Source of the DNA: Galbitalea sp036491035
GTDB taxonomy: Bacteria; Actinomycetota; Actinomycetes; Actinomycetales; Microbacteriaceae
Direction of reading: 5' to 3'
Assembly (NCBI GenBank): GCA_036491035.1
Contig: DASXCU010000066.1
Location: 1 to 50,886, forward strand
DNA length: 50,886 nucleotides
This document shows, piece after piece, positions 41,685-50,886 of the stretch. The position numbers and the translations under genes were made by a program. Each line of letters opens with the position of its first letter. The stretch's first letter is position 1. The notes beneath the pieces are model-generated. The model did not search any database. It was not told the DNA's origin and saw only the letters and a program-made list of their open reading frames with translations.

Positions 41685-42965
41685 ATGGCTGATCCGAAGA
41701 GCCCCGGCCCGGAAGACGAGAAACCGGGTCTCACCCGACGCGGTTTCTTCCTCGGCGCCGGAGGGTTCGCCGCGAGCGGGCTGGTCGTCGGAGCGGCTGC
41801 CGGCGGCGCCGCGGGATTCGGGCTCGCACGCGCGACCGGGTCTGAGACGGCGGCCACCGCAGACGTGGTCTACCCGTACTACGACCAGGAGCACCAGGGC
41901 GGGGTGCAGACCGAGCCCCAGAAGTACTCGGTGTTCATGACCTATGACCTCACCACCTCGAGTCGAAGCGATGTGCAGGTCCTGCTCGCGCGGTGGACGG
42001 CCGCTATCGCCCAGATGACGAAGGGGCAGCCGATCGGCAACCCCCAGCCGCCGGGCGCATCCTCCGTCGCGGTCGATTCGGGTGAGGCCCTCGACCTGGG
42101 CGCGCAGGCACTCACCGTCACAGTGGGACTCGGACCCGGACTCTTCGACTCGCGGTTCGGGCTCGCCAGCAAGCGCCCGAAGCTCCTGAAGAAGCTCCCG
42201 GACCTGCCCAGCGACCAGCTGCAGGACGAATTCACCGGCGGCGACCTCTGCCTCTCCGCGTGCGCGGACGACCCTCAGGTCGCGTACCACGCGATCCGAA
42301 ACCTGAGCCGGATGGCGCGAGGCACGGCCGCGACCCGATGGACGGTGACCGGTTTCGGACGAGCATCCGCCGGCCCCAGCCAGCAGACGCCGCGGAACCT
42401 GCTCGGTTTCAAGGACGGCACGCGCAACATCACCTCGGATCTCGACTTCGACAAGTGGGTCTGGGTGAAGGGCGAGACCGAGGACTGGATGAACGGAGGC
42501 AGTTACCTCGTTGCCCGCAAGATCCACCAGAGCATCGAGACGTGGGACACCGATCGGATCGGTGACCAGGAGAACGTGTTCGGGCGCAGCAAGCTGGAGG
42601 GCGCTCCGCTCACCGGGCACGGCGAGTTCGATACCCCCGACTTCACGAAAAAGCGGGCCGACGGGTCGCTCGTCATTCCGGCGAACTCCCACATCGCGCT
42701 CGCGTCGCACGAGAACAACGGCGGGATCCGCATCCATCGGCGGTCGTACAACTACACCGAGGGCATCGACGATGTGGGGCAGATCGATGCCGGCCTGCTG
42801 TTCGTCGCCTTCATGAACGATCCGGCGCACTTCATCACGCTGCAGAAGCGGCTCGGGTCATCCGACCGCCTGAACGAGTACATCCAGCACATCGGTTCGG
42901 CGCTCTTCGCCGTGCCGCGCGGGCCGCGCACGGGCAGCTATATCGCCGCGGAGCTGTTCGCTTAA
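41685..42965 (+). CDS. efeB: EfeB, Tat-exported DyP-type haem peroxidase
   Basis: 426 residues. Twin-arginine signal TRRGFFLGA (17-25) with an Ala/Gly-rich helix, then a dye-decolourising peroxidase: GFKDGT (241-246, catalytic Asp244), the proximal haem His in NSHIALASHENNGG (probably His336) and IRIHRRSYNY with the distal Arg. In the EfeUOB system it oxidises Fe2+ or handles haem outside the membrane before uptake. ATG lies two bases after the efeO stop. Export depends on the Tat system; a tatB-like gene is also in this window. Confidence 0.93.
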   Translation: MADPKSPGPEDEKPGLTRRGFFLGAGGFAASGLVVGAAAGGAAGFGLARATGSETAATADVVYPYYDQEHQGGVQTEPQKYSVFMTYDLTTSSRSDVQVLLARWTAAIAQMTKGQPIGNPQPPGASSVAVDSGEALDLGAQALTVTVGLGPGLFDSRFGLASKRPKLLKKLPDLPSDQLQDEFTGGDLCLSACADDPQVAYHAIRNLSRMARGTAATRWTVTGFGRASAGPSQQTPRNLLGFKDGTRNITSDLDFDKWVWVKGETEDWMNGGSYLVARKIHQSIETWDTDRIGDQENVFGRSKLEGAPLTGHGEFDTPDFTKKRADGSLVIPANSHIALASHENNGGIRIHRRSYNYTEGIDDVGQIDAGLLFVAFMNDPAHFITLQKRLGSSDRLNEYIQHIGSALFAVPRGPRTGSYIAAELFA

Positions 42966-42969
42966 CGAC

Positions 42970-43003
42970 CGAATGCGGTGGCCGGTTACGGCCACCGCAT
43001 TCG
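42970..43003. terminator. Strong bidirectional terminator hairpin after efeB
   Basis: Perfect 15-bp stem: the left arm at 42970-42984 (CGAATGCGGTGGCCG) pairs with 42989-43003, loop GTTA. It lies between the convergent efeB and lipoprotein genes. The following TTAATT is only a weak U-tract. Confidence 0.8.
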
Positions 43004-43005
43004 AG

Positions 43006-43470
43006 TTAATTCGTCGAGTCCGCCGGGGTCACCGTGTAGTTGGCGATCCAGTAACCCTTCGAAGTGTCCTTCGAGGTCACGACGAGGACGCCGTACTTCG
43101 AGCTCGTCGCAACGAGGCTGTCGCCGGCGTCGCTCGTGCCCGACTCCTGGACCTTGAAGCCTGCACCCGTGAGCTGGGTCTTGATACTTCCGCTGGTGTC
43201 CGCGCCGGGAATCTGGATGGTGACATTCCAGACCTCCTTCGCTCCGCTGCCGAGGCCGAGGCCCGAGATGACCTTGCCCGAGGTGACCGGGACTGCCTTC
43301 GGGAAGTCGCCCGGAAGGGATCCGCCGCCCCCCAGGTTGACCTTGCCGCCGGTCGCCGCGTTGATTGCGCCCTGCACCGGGTTGCCGAAGCATCCCGTGA
43401 GCACCGGAACCGAGGAAACCGCGAGGATGAGGGCGAGGGGAATAGCAATTCGACGACGCATGGTACTCAT
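43006..43470 (-). CDS. Small lipoprotein, unknown function
   Basis: 154 residues. Basic start and signal peptide with lipobox LTGC (Cys27), then a Gly-rich linker (GGKVNLGGGGSLPGDFP) and a small domain: PVTSGKVISGLGLGSGAKEVWNVTIQIP, IKTQLTGAGFKVQESG and VLVVTSKD. The pattern suggests an alternating alpha/beta fold attached to the membrane. I do not recognise the family. ATG 43470 has GGAG nine bases upstream; ATG 43461 is an alternative. Between efeB and typA, probably transcribed alone. Confidence 0.75.
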   Translation of the reverse strand: MSTMRRRIAIPLALILAVSSVPVLTGCFGNPVQGAINAATGGKVNLGGGGSLPGDFPKAVPVTSGKVISGLGLGSGAKEVWNVTIQIPGADTSGSIKTQLTGAGFKVQESGTSDAGDSLVATSSKYGVLVVTSKDTSKGYWIANYTVTPADSTN

Positions 43471-43565
43471 TTGATTTATCTCCGTGACTGTGGGTATGCA
43501 GGACTACGCGCCACAGCATACTTCTGGCCGGAAATCGCCCACAATGAGCAATGCCTGCTTAGTTT

Positions 43566-45473
<1,908 letters not shown>

Positions 45474-45547
45474 GGCTTATTTCCTTGGATTGTGAGAGCG
45501 CGACAGGACGAAAATCCCGTGAGCGAAGAGTGCGCAGCCGAATCGGC

Positions 45548-45586
45548 GCTGTGTTTGCAACGCTGTGTTCAAACAAAGCTGTGTTT
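45548..45586. repeat. Three direct repeats of GCTGTGTTT upstream of typA
   Basis: Copies begin at 45548, 45562 and 45578 (the second ends in C). Read toward typA, they form AAACACAGC-type units, each preceded by a GTTG- or GTTT-like tract, spaced 14 and 16 bp. The patch is much richer in A and T than its surroundings and lies about 75-125 bp before the typA start. It could be an operator array or a leader-RNA repeat. The remaining part of the 204-bp gap holds no gene; TAGACT (minus strand, 45639-45644) is a possible -10 box. Confidence 0.5.
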
Positions 45587-45656
45587 ACAACAAAGTCTGG
45601 GCGCGCAGGAGCGCAACCGTGCAATCCTGCTTCCGAAAGTCTATCCGACGCAGCCG

Positions 45657-45675
45657 AAAATGGCCGCCGCCGGCC
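45657..45675 (-). terminator. Candidate terminator after the peptide ABC ATPase gene
   Basis: On the minus strand GGCCG-loop-CGGCC (45675-45662) is followed by ATTTTC. It starts three bases after the stop codon. The stem is short but GC-only. Confidence 0.4.
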
Positions 45676-45677
45676 GT

Positions 45678-47396
45678 CTACTGCTTGCGGGCGAGCTCTC
45701 TCGACTCGCGCCGCTCGCGCTGGGCCGCCGGGTCCGGGATCGGAACGGCGGAGATCAGGCTGCGCGTGTACTCGTCCTTCGGGTTCCGGAGGATCTCGTC
45801 GCGCGTGCCCACCTCGACCAGTTTGCCGTTGTGCATGACCGCGATGCGGTGCACCAGCACGTCGACGACGGCGAGGTCGTGGCTGACGAACAGGCACGCG
45901 AACTGCAGCTTCTGCTGCAGGTCCTGGAGCAGTTCGAGGAATCGCGCCTGCACGGAGACGTCGAGCGCACTGGTCGGCTCGTCGGCGACGAACAGCGACG
46001 GGCTGAGCGCGAGCGCTCGCGCGATTCCGACACGCTGGCGCTGGCCGCCGGAGAGCTCGTGCGGGTAGCGGTTACGGAATGAACGCGGCAACTCGACCTG
46101 GTCGAGGAGAGCTTCGACGCGGCGATCGAGGTCCGCCCCCTTGGCCACCTTGGCGAGGTAGAGCGGTTCCCCGATGCACTGGCCGATCGGGAACCGCGGG
46201 TTCAGCGACGAGCCCGGGTCCTGGAACACGATCCCGATCTGCTTGCGGATCTCGCGGAGCTCCTTCGCCGAAGCCTCGGAGAGCTCCTTCCCGTTGACCG
46301 TGAGCGACCCCTCGACGACGGGGAGCAGGCCGACGGCGGCGCGACCGATGGTGGTCTTGCCCGATCCGGACTCGCCCACCAGGCCGACGACCTCGCCGGG
46401 GAAGATGTCGAGTGAGACGCCGTCGACCGCGCGGAAGGCGGGGATGCGACCGTTCTTGGGGTACTCGATGGCAACATCCTTGAGCGACAGCACCGGCTCC
46501 GCATGGGACTTCTCGGCCTTGGCCAGCGCCTCCGTGACGATGACATCACCAACGCCGAGGCGCGGAACCGCCGCGAGCAGCTCGCGAGTGTACGGGTGCT
46601 CCGGCTTGTCGAACAGCTGCTGGATCGGCGCGGACTCGACGATCTCGCCGTCCTTCATCACGATGATCTTGTCCGCGAGGTCCGCGACGACGCCCATGTC
46701 GTGAGTGATCAGCACGATCGCGCTGTTGAGGCGGTGACGCAGGTTGCGCATCAGGTCGAGGATCTCGGCCTGCACTGTCACGTCGAGCGCGGTGGTCGGC
46801 TCGTCGGCGATCAGCAGGACCGGGTCGCAGGAGATCGCCATGGCGATCATCGCGCGCTGGCGCTGGCCACCCGAGAACTGGTGCGGGTACTTGTTGAAGG
46901 CGACCTCGGGCTGCGGCATCTCGACCATGGTGAGTAGTTCGATGGCGCGCGCCCGCGCCTCGTCCGGTCCCATGTTCATGTGCAGGCGCAGCACCTCGAC
47001 GATCTGGAACCCGACCGTGTATACCGGGTTCAGGGCCGTCATCGGCTCCTGGAAGATGACGGCGACATCGCGGCCGCGGATCATCCGCAGTTGGCGGTCG
47101 CTCAGGGTCGTGATCTCGCGGCCCTTCAGCTTGATGCTGCCCTGCACACGCGCGTTGGAGGGCAGGAGACCGAGCAGCGCCATCGAGCTCGAGCTCTTGC
47201 CCGAGCCGGACTCACCGACGATGGCGAGCACCTCGCCCGGGCGGACGTCGTAGTTCATGTCGACGGCGGCGGGGTACCACGTGCCATCGACCCAGAAGTC
47301 GACCCCGAGTTTGTTCACTTCGAGGATGGGGCTGCCTGACGCGATTTTCGCGCCCGCGGCCGGCGACGACTTCGCCGGGGTGTTTGCGGGTGTCAT
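45678..47396 (-). CDS. Dipeptide/oligopeptide ABC transporter, fused double ATPase (DppD-DppF type)
   Basis: 572 residues with two complete ATPase domains. Domain 1: Walker A GESGSGKSS (61-69), signature FSGGQRQRAMIAMAI (174-188), LLIADEPTTALD (194-205), THDMGVVADL. Domain 2: GESGSGKTT (341-349), LSGGQRQRVGIARAL, LFVADEPTSALD, SHDLAVVDVL. Each ends in the oligopeptide-family motif (HPYTRELL; DEYTRSLI), and the arrangement matches peptide/nickel importers with fused DppD and DppF. It powers the two permeases encoded upstream, though an antiparallel gene lies between them. The solute-binding protein gene is not in the window. Confidence 0.9.
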   Translation of the reverse strand: MTPANTPAKSSPAAGAKIASGSPILEVNKLGVDFWVDGTWYPAAVDMNYDVRPGEVLAIVGESGSGKSSSSMALLGLLPSNARVQGSIKLKGREITTLSDRQLRMIRGRDVAVIFQEPMTALNPVYTVGFQIVEVLRLHMNMGPDEARARAIELLTMVEMPQPEVAFNKYPHQFSGGQRQRAMIAMAISCDPVLLIADEPTTALDVTVQAEILDLMRNLRHRLNSAIVLITHDMGVVADLADKIIVMKDGEIVESAPIQQLFDKPEHPYTRELLAAVPRLGVGDVIVTEALAKAEKSHAEPVLSLKDVAIEYPKNGRIPAFRAVDGVSLDIFPGEVVGLVGESGSGKTTIGRAAVGLLPVVEGSLTVNGKELSEASAKELREIRKQIGIVFQDPGSSLNPRFPIGQCIGEPLYLAKVAKGADLDRRVEALLDQVELPRSFRNRYPHELSGGQRQRVGIARALALSPSLFVADEPTSALDVSVQARFLELLQDLQQKLQFACLFVSHDLAVVDVLVHRIAVMHNGKLVEVGTRDEILRNPKDEYTRSLISAVPIPDPAAQRERRESRELARKQ

Positions 47397-47437
47397 AGCG
47401 TGTGCTCTTTCTCTGGTATTTCTGCAAGCATGGGGTC

Positions 47438-48091
47438 GTGACCGACGCCCAGGACAAACCGCTCAGTGTGACTTCCGACTCGACGACCCTGCGGTCGCGA
47501 TTCGGTCGAGTCCTGACGGTGATCGTGTGGGCGATCCTGGCCGCCTTCATCGTCGGCTTCATCGTGCAGCTCGACGGGCTGCAGCTTCTTCGCTACGTTC
47601 CGGTCATCCTGCTGATGGGATACCTGGTCTGGCTTCTGATGTGGTCGCCGAGCGTCACCATCGCGCCGTCCGGCGTCACCGTCCGAAACCTGGTCCGAAG
47701 CTTCGACCTCAGCTGGCCGGCCATTCGGAGAATCGACACCCGATTCGCCCTGACGCTGTACACCAGCCTCCTGAAAATCACGGCGTGGTCGGCCCCCGCT
47801 CCCGGGCGCTTCGCCGCGTACCGCCTTGCTCGTGGCGAAATCGGCAAACTGCCCGAATCCACCTACGCGGCCGGTGCCATCCGTCCGGGCGACATACCAT
47901 CGTCCGATTCCGGACTCGCGGCGCTGTACGTACGACGCTACTGGGAGCAGCTGCGCGACGCGGGCTACCTGGACAGCGGAGTCGTCGAAGGCACCGGAGT
48001 AGTAACGCACTGGCTGCGCAGCGAGACGATCGCGCTGATCGTCCTCGTCGTGGCCGCGGTCACTGCCCTCGTGCTCGTTCCGACCAGCTAG
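47438..48091 (+). CDS. PH-domain (bPH6-like) membrane protein, antiparallel inside the peptide-transporter locus
   Basis: 217 residues from GTG 47438 (the open frame begins 12 codons earlier at 47402). Two N-terminal transmembrane helices (about 25-44 and 47-66) precede a PH-like domain, VTIAPSGVTVRNLVRSFDLSWPAIRRID (in part), typical of the small bacterial PH proteins of actinobacteria. A linker and a last helix follow (TIALIVLVVAAVTALVLV). Membrane-associated; function unknown. It starts 41 bases from the ATPase start, divergent, and ends 20 bases before the OppC-like stop, convergent. Confidence 0.75.
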   Translation: MTDAQDKPLSVTSDSTTLRSRFGRVLTVIVWAILAAFIVGFIVQLDGLQLLRYVPVILLMGYLVWLLMWSPSVTIAPSGVTVRNLVRSFDLSWPAIRRIDTRFALTLYTSLLKITAWSAPAPGRFAAYRLARGEIGKLPESTYAAGAIRPGDIPSSDSGLAALYVRRYWEQLRDAGYLDSGVVEGTGVVTHWLRSETIALIVLVVAAVTALVLVPTS

Positions 48092-48111
48092 TCGCGACTC
48101 GAGCGTGTGGA

Positions 48112-49269
48112 TCACCGTCCCGCCACCTTCGCGCGTGCGGCAGCGGCGGACCTGCGGGCCGCCTTGTTGAGGGCACGCTTCTGGCGCGGGTCGAACGCGT
48201 CGCGCAGACCGTCGCCGATGAAGTTGACCGTCAGGGCGATAATCACGACGAAGATCGTTGGCGAGAAGAACAGCCACGGTCTCGTATCGAACGCGTTCTC
48301 GTACTGGAAGACGATCGAGCCCAGCGACACATCCGGTGGCTGGACGCCGAAACCAAGGAAGCCGAGGGCCGCCTCTGTCAGGATCGTCGCCGCCATGAGC
48401 AGCGTCGTGTTGACCAGGATGACGCCGATCGCGTTCGGCAGGATGTGCACGAACATGATGCGGCCGCTCGAGGCCCCGGCAACACGGGCCGCGTCCACGA
48501 ATTCCCGCTCGCGCAGGCCGAGAACGTCGGCGCGAACCAGACGGGCCAGCTGAGGCCAGGAGGCCAGTGCCAGCACGATCGCGAGGGTGAACGACCCGTT
48601 GGTGTTGTACTTGTGCGCCAGCGTGGCGGTCAGGACGATCAACGGGATGATCAGCACGATGTCCGTCAGACGCATGAGCACCGAGTCGACCCAGCCGCGG
48701 AAGTAGCCCGCCACCGCCCCGATTACGACGCCGACGACGGTCGACACGATGCCGACGACGAACACGATCATCAGGGACTGCTGCGAACCGCGCATGACCT
48801 CGGCGAACACGTCGCGGCCGAGCGAGTCCTGCCCGAAGGGGTGGTCTCCCCAGCGGATTCCAGCTCCGCCGAGCCACTGCGGGATCAGGCTGAGCGTCGG
48901 CTTACCGCCGTTGGTGATGCCGGCGAGGTCGGTCCACGTCCACTTCCACCAGCCGTGCACCTTGATGCCCAGAAGGTCGAGGCCCTCGGACGACAGAGCC
49001 AGCACGATGATGATGACCAGCACCGCGAGAGAGATCATGGCACCGCGGTGGCGAAGGAACCGGCGCATGACGATCGCGCCCTGGCTCTTGCCCTCGACCT
49101 CCTTGAGCTCGATCGCGTTCTCGGCGTGCTCGGCGCCGCGAGCGGTCCCGGAGTCCGGGCCGTCAAGCGGCAGCTGAACCTCGGAGTCTCCGAGCCTCGG
49201 CTCGCTCTCGCTCGACGAGTCGTCAAGGGATGATCCGCCACGTCCGGGCGGTGGAATAAGTGTGCTCAT
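48112..49269 (-). CDS. Peptide ABC transporter permease, OppC/DppC type
   Basis: 385 residues. A long polar N-terminal tail (1-65; Ser, Glu and Gly-rich) precedes the conserved permease: FLRHRGAMISLAVLVIIIVL, HPFGQDSLGRDVFAEVM, six helices, and the ATPase-coupling EAA loop FVDAARVAGASSGRIMFVHI (in the DppC style). A ~40-residue extracytoplasmic insertion follows the first helix (GWWKWTWTDLAGITNGG), as in actinobacterial forms. ATG 49269 overlaps the OppB-like stop by four bases (ATGA). Confidence 0.9.
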   Translation of the reverse strand: MSTLIPPPGRGGSSLDDSSSESEPRLGDSEVQLPLDGPDSGTARGAEHAENAIELKEVEGKSQGAIVMRRFLRHRGAMISLAVLVIIIVLALSSEGLDLLGIKVHGWWKWTWTDLAGITNGGKPTLSLIPQWLGGAGIRWGDHPFGQDSLGRDVFAEVMRGSQQSLMIVFVVGIVSTVVGVVIGAVAGYFRGWVDSVLMRLTDIVLIIPLIVLTATLAHKYNTNGSFTLAIVLALASWPQLARLVRADVLGLREREFVDAARVAGASSGRIMFVHILPNAIGVILVNTTLLMAATILTEAALGFLGFGVQPPDVSLGSIVFQYENAFDTRPWLFFSPTIFVVIIALTVNFIGDGLRDAFDPRQKRALNKAARRSAAAARAKVAGR

Positions 49270-50819
49270 ACTGCTACCCGAATCCGCGGGTCGAGGACCG
49301 AGTACAGGAGGTCCGCGACAATGTTGAAAATGACGATCAGGACTCCCGTGACGACGAAGTAGCCCATGAGCGCGTTGACGTCGGTGGTATTCAGGGCGTT
49401 ATTGAATAACACACCCATGCCCGACCAGGCGAACACCGTTTCCGTGATGATCGCGCCTCCTACGAGCGCACCGATGTCGAACGCGACGACCGTGGTGAGC
49501 GGGATGAGGGCGTTCCGGAAGGCGTGGCGCATGATGACGGTGCGCTCGTTGAGCCCCTTCGCGCGAGCCGTGCGGATGTAGTCCTGGTTGAGGACGTCCA
49601 GCAGGTTGGCACGCGAGTAGCGGCTGTACCCGGCGAGCGAGATGAGCATCAGCGAGAGGGTCGGCAGCACCAGATGGGTGAAGCTGTCGAGGCCCTGGAT
49701 CCAGAAGTTGTGCGTGTAGTCCGAGAGGTTCGGAGTGGCAGCACCGACCGTCGCGATGGGTCGTCCGTTCACGATCCCCTGCGAGTAGATCTGGAAGTCC
49801 TGCATGAACCGGTCGACCACGATCAGGCCGCCCATGATGAACGCCGTGATTCCGCCGGTTCGCGCCGACAGCCAGCGGTCGGGCCCCGCGAACAGGTAGC
49901 CGACGAGCATCCCGACCGCGACGGCGACGACGCCGAAGAGAAGGAGGAGCCAGAGGTTGAAGTTCAGCACGTGGAAGAGGCCTCCGGGGCCGCCGGTTGC
50001 GAAGTACATGCCGACGCCGACCGCAACGACCACGATCGCCGTGTACAGCGACTTCCGGTTCTCGATGCCGGTCGTGAGGACGACGACGAGCAGTCCGAGG
50101 CCGAGACCGAGCACCAGGATGACGAACGGGCCGAGGCTCGGGTTGTCCAGCCAGTGAGTGGCCGAGATATAGAACAGGATGCCGGCGCTCGCTACGGCAG
50201 CAATGCCAAACGTGAGCCAGCGCTTCCTGGCGTCGCCGCCGAGGATTCCCTGCCAGATCGCCCCCGATAACAGGGGCAGGCCTATCAGTAACCACAGCGC
50301 GATCGTCGGATTTTGTAAGAAGTTGTTGAACGCGATGCCCACGTAGGCCTTCAGGATGACCGCGACGAAGAAGGACGGCAGCGAGAAGAACAGGAACGCG
50401 AGGAACGTGACCGTGTAGTCGTATCCGCTGTACTGGCGAAGCGCGGAGGTGATGCCGACCAGGACGCCGAAGATGATGGCGAGGACGAAGCTCCAGATCA
50501 GCAGCTGGATGGTGACGCCGACCGCGGACGAGAGCATCTCGGTGACCGGCTGGCCCGTGATGGACTGGCCGAGGTCGAGGTGACCCCAGACGCCCTGGAT
50601 AACGCCCCAGAGCCACAGGAAGTAGCGGATCGGGATCGGCACGTTCAGGTGGAGCAGCAGTTCCTTCTGATGGATCTGCTCCAGCTTGTTGCGCGCGGTC
50701 GATGTTCGAAGGGTAGCGAGCGGGTCACCCGAGCTCGCCGACAGGACGTAGACGAGGAATGACGCCGCGAGAAGAACGAGGATCGAGATGATCACTCGGC
50801 GGGTGAGAAATGTCAGCAT
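49266..50819 (-). CDS. Peptide ABC transporter permease, OppB/DppB type with a large membrane insertion
   Basis: 517 residues; classical OppB/DppB is about 310-340. The conserved N-terminal (RRVIISILVLLAASFLVYVL) and VGVTIQLLIWSFVLAIIFG parts and the C-terminal EAA loop DYIRTARAKGLNE (413-425) with AFRNALIPLTTVVAFDIG are normal. Between about 167 and 375 lies an insert with around five or six additional hydrophobic helices. The GGAG eight bases before ATG 50819 is a good ribosome-binding site. Upstream bases to the window end contain a short overlapping reading frame (see separate entry). Confidence 0.88.
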   Translation of the reverse strand: MLTFLTRRVIISILVLLAASFLVYVLSASSGDPLATLRTSTARNKLEQIHQKELLLHLNVPIPIRYFLWLWGVIQGVWGHLDLGQSITGQPVTEMLSSAVGVTIQLLIWSFVLAIIFGVLVGITSALRQYSGYDYTVTFLAFLFFSLPSFFVAVILKAYVGIAFNNFLQNPTIALWLLIGLPLLSGAIWQGILGGDARKRWLTFGIAAVASAGILFYISATHWLDNPSLGPFVILVLGLGLGLLVVVLTTGIENRKSLYTAIVVVAVGVGMYFATGGPGGLFHVLNFNLWLLLLFGVVAVAVGMLVGYLFAGPDRWLSARTGGITAFIMGGLIVVDRFMQDFQIYSQGIVNGRPIATVGAATPNLSDYTHNFWIQGLDSFTHLVLPTLSLMLISLAGYSRYSRANLLDVLNQDYIRTARAKGLNERTVIMRHAFRNALIPLTTVVAFDIGALVGGAIITETVFAWSGMGVLFNNALNTTDVNALMGYFVVTGVLIVIFNIVADLLYSVLDPRIRVAV

Positions 50820-50869
50820 GCTCCGAGCTCCGTTGCTCTGGGGACGCCGGAAGATTGGGGTTGAATCAT
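50813..50869 (-). other. Possible 18-codon upstream reading frame overlapping the OppB-like start
   Basis: ATG 50869 to TGA 50813 would encode MIQPQSSGVPRATELGAC. An AAGAAAG tract precedes it. Its end overlaps the permease start by seven bases, which would permit coupling. It may be a leader peptide or chance; there is no conservation evidence. Confidence 0.25.
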
Positions 50870-50886
50870 GGCGTTCTTTCTTAAGT

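Overview
The window is a chromosomal stretch of a high-GC Gram-positive bacterium, most likely an actinobacterium of the family Microbacteriaceae (inferred from GC-rich third positions, frequent GTG starts, DUF3107, DUF3117, AdnAB, MshB, UvrD2 and the gene order; the genus cannot be fixed from sequence alone). It reads as core chromosome. I saw no tRNA, rRNA, CRISPR array, transposase, integrase or prophage gene. Apart from the gene edges described, no stretch longer than about 205 bp lacks a gene.

1-16.9 kb is a DNA-repair and housekeeping block whose order resembles the Rv3194c-Rv3211 region of Mycobacterium tuberculosis as I recall it: a PDZ/Lon-like membrane protein (cut by the window edge), a DUF2342 protein, an orphan ThiF/cyclodehydratase-like protein, UvrD2 helicase coupled to a NudC-type Nudix hydrolase, a probable pseudokinase, glutaryl-CoA dehydrogenase, the AdnA/AdnB double-strand-break helicase-nuclease, DUF3107, a small membrane protein, a ferritin-like protein and the DEAD-box helicase RhlE with a hairpin-rich leader.

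16.9-31.3 kb holds a PHP phosphoesterase, a membrane-anchored EEP-fold enzyme, aminopeptidase P coupled to a peroxiredoxin, a lipoprotein, a TMEM175-like channel with a glycine-zipper stress protein, a soluble PRC/MgtE_N/CBS protein followed by DUF1003 and Mrp, then a PLP decarboxylase with a GPH-type transporter divergent from a succinate-semialdehyde dehydrogenase, then TatB divergent from an O-methyltransferase, and DUF3117.

31.4-38.8 kb is an anabolic block: a PIG-V-like mannosyltransferase, dapE divergent from dapD, citrate synthase, dapC, a seven-iron ferredoxin and an MshB deacetylase fused to a membrane domain. Three genes of the succinylase lysine/diaminopimelate pathway lie here.

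38.8-43.0 kb is the efeUOB iron-uptake operon behind an iron-box-like palindrome and ended by a 15-bp perfect hairpin. After it come a lipoprotein, TypA, and an oligopeptide/nickel-type ABC transporter (fused double ATPase, two permeases) interrupted by an antiparallel PH-domain gene.

The most distinctive features are non-coding. Fourteen genes carry a TANNNT box 6-7 nt before the start codon, which points to leaderless transcription, including a 32-bp dapE/dapD divergent region where both promoters interlock. There is also a three-hairpin leader before rhlE, an 88-bp palindromic element between dapD and citrate synthase, and a strong excess of the word GGATGC/GCATCC on both strands. None of these amounts to a demonstrated new system; they are the best leads.
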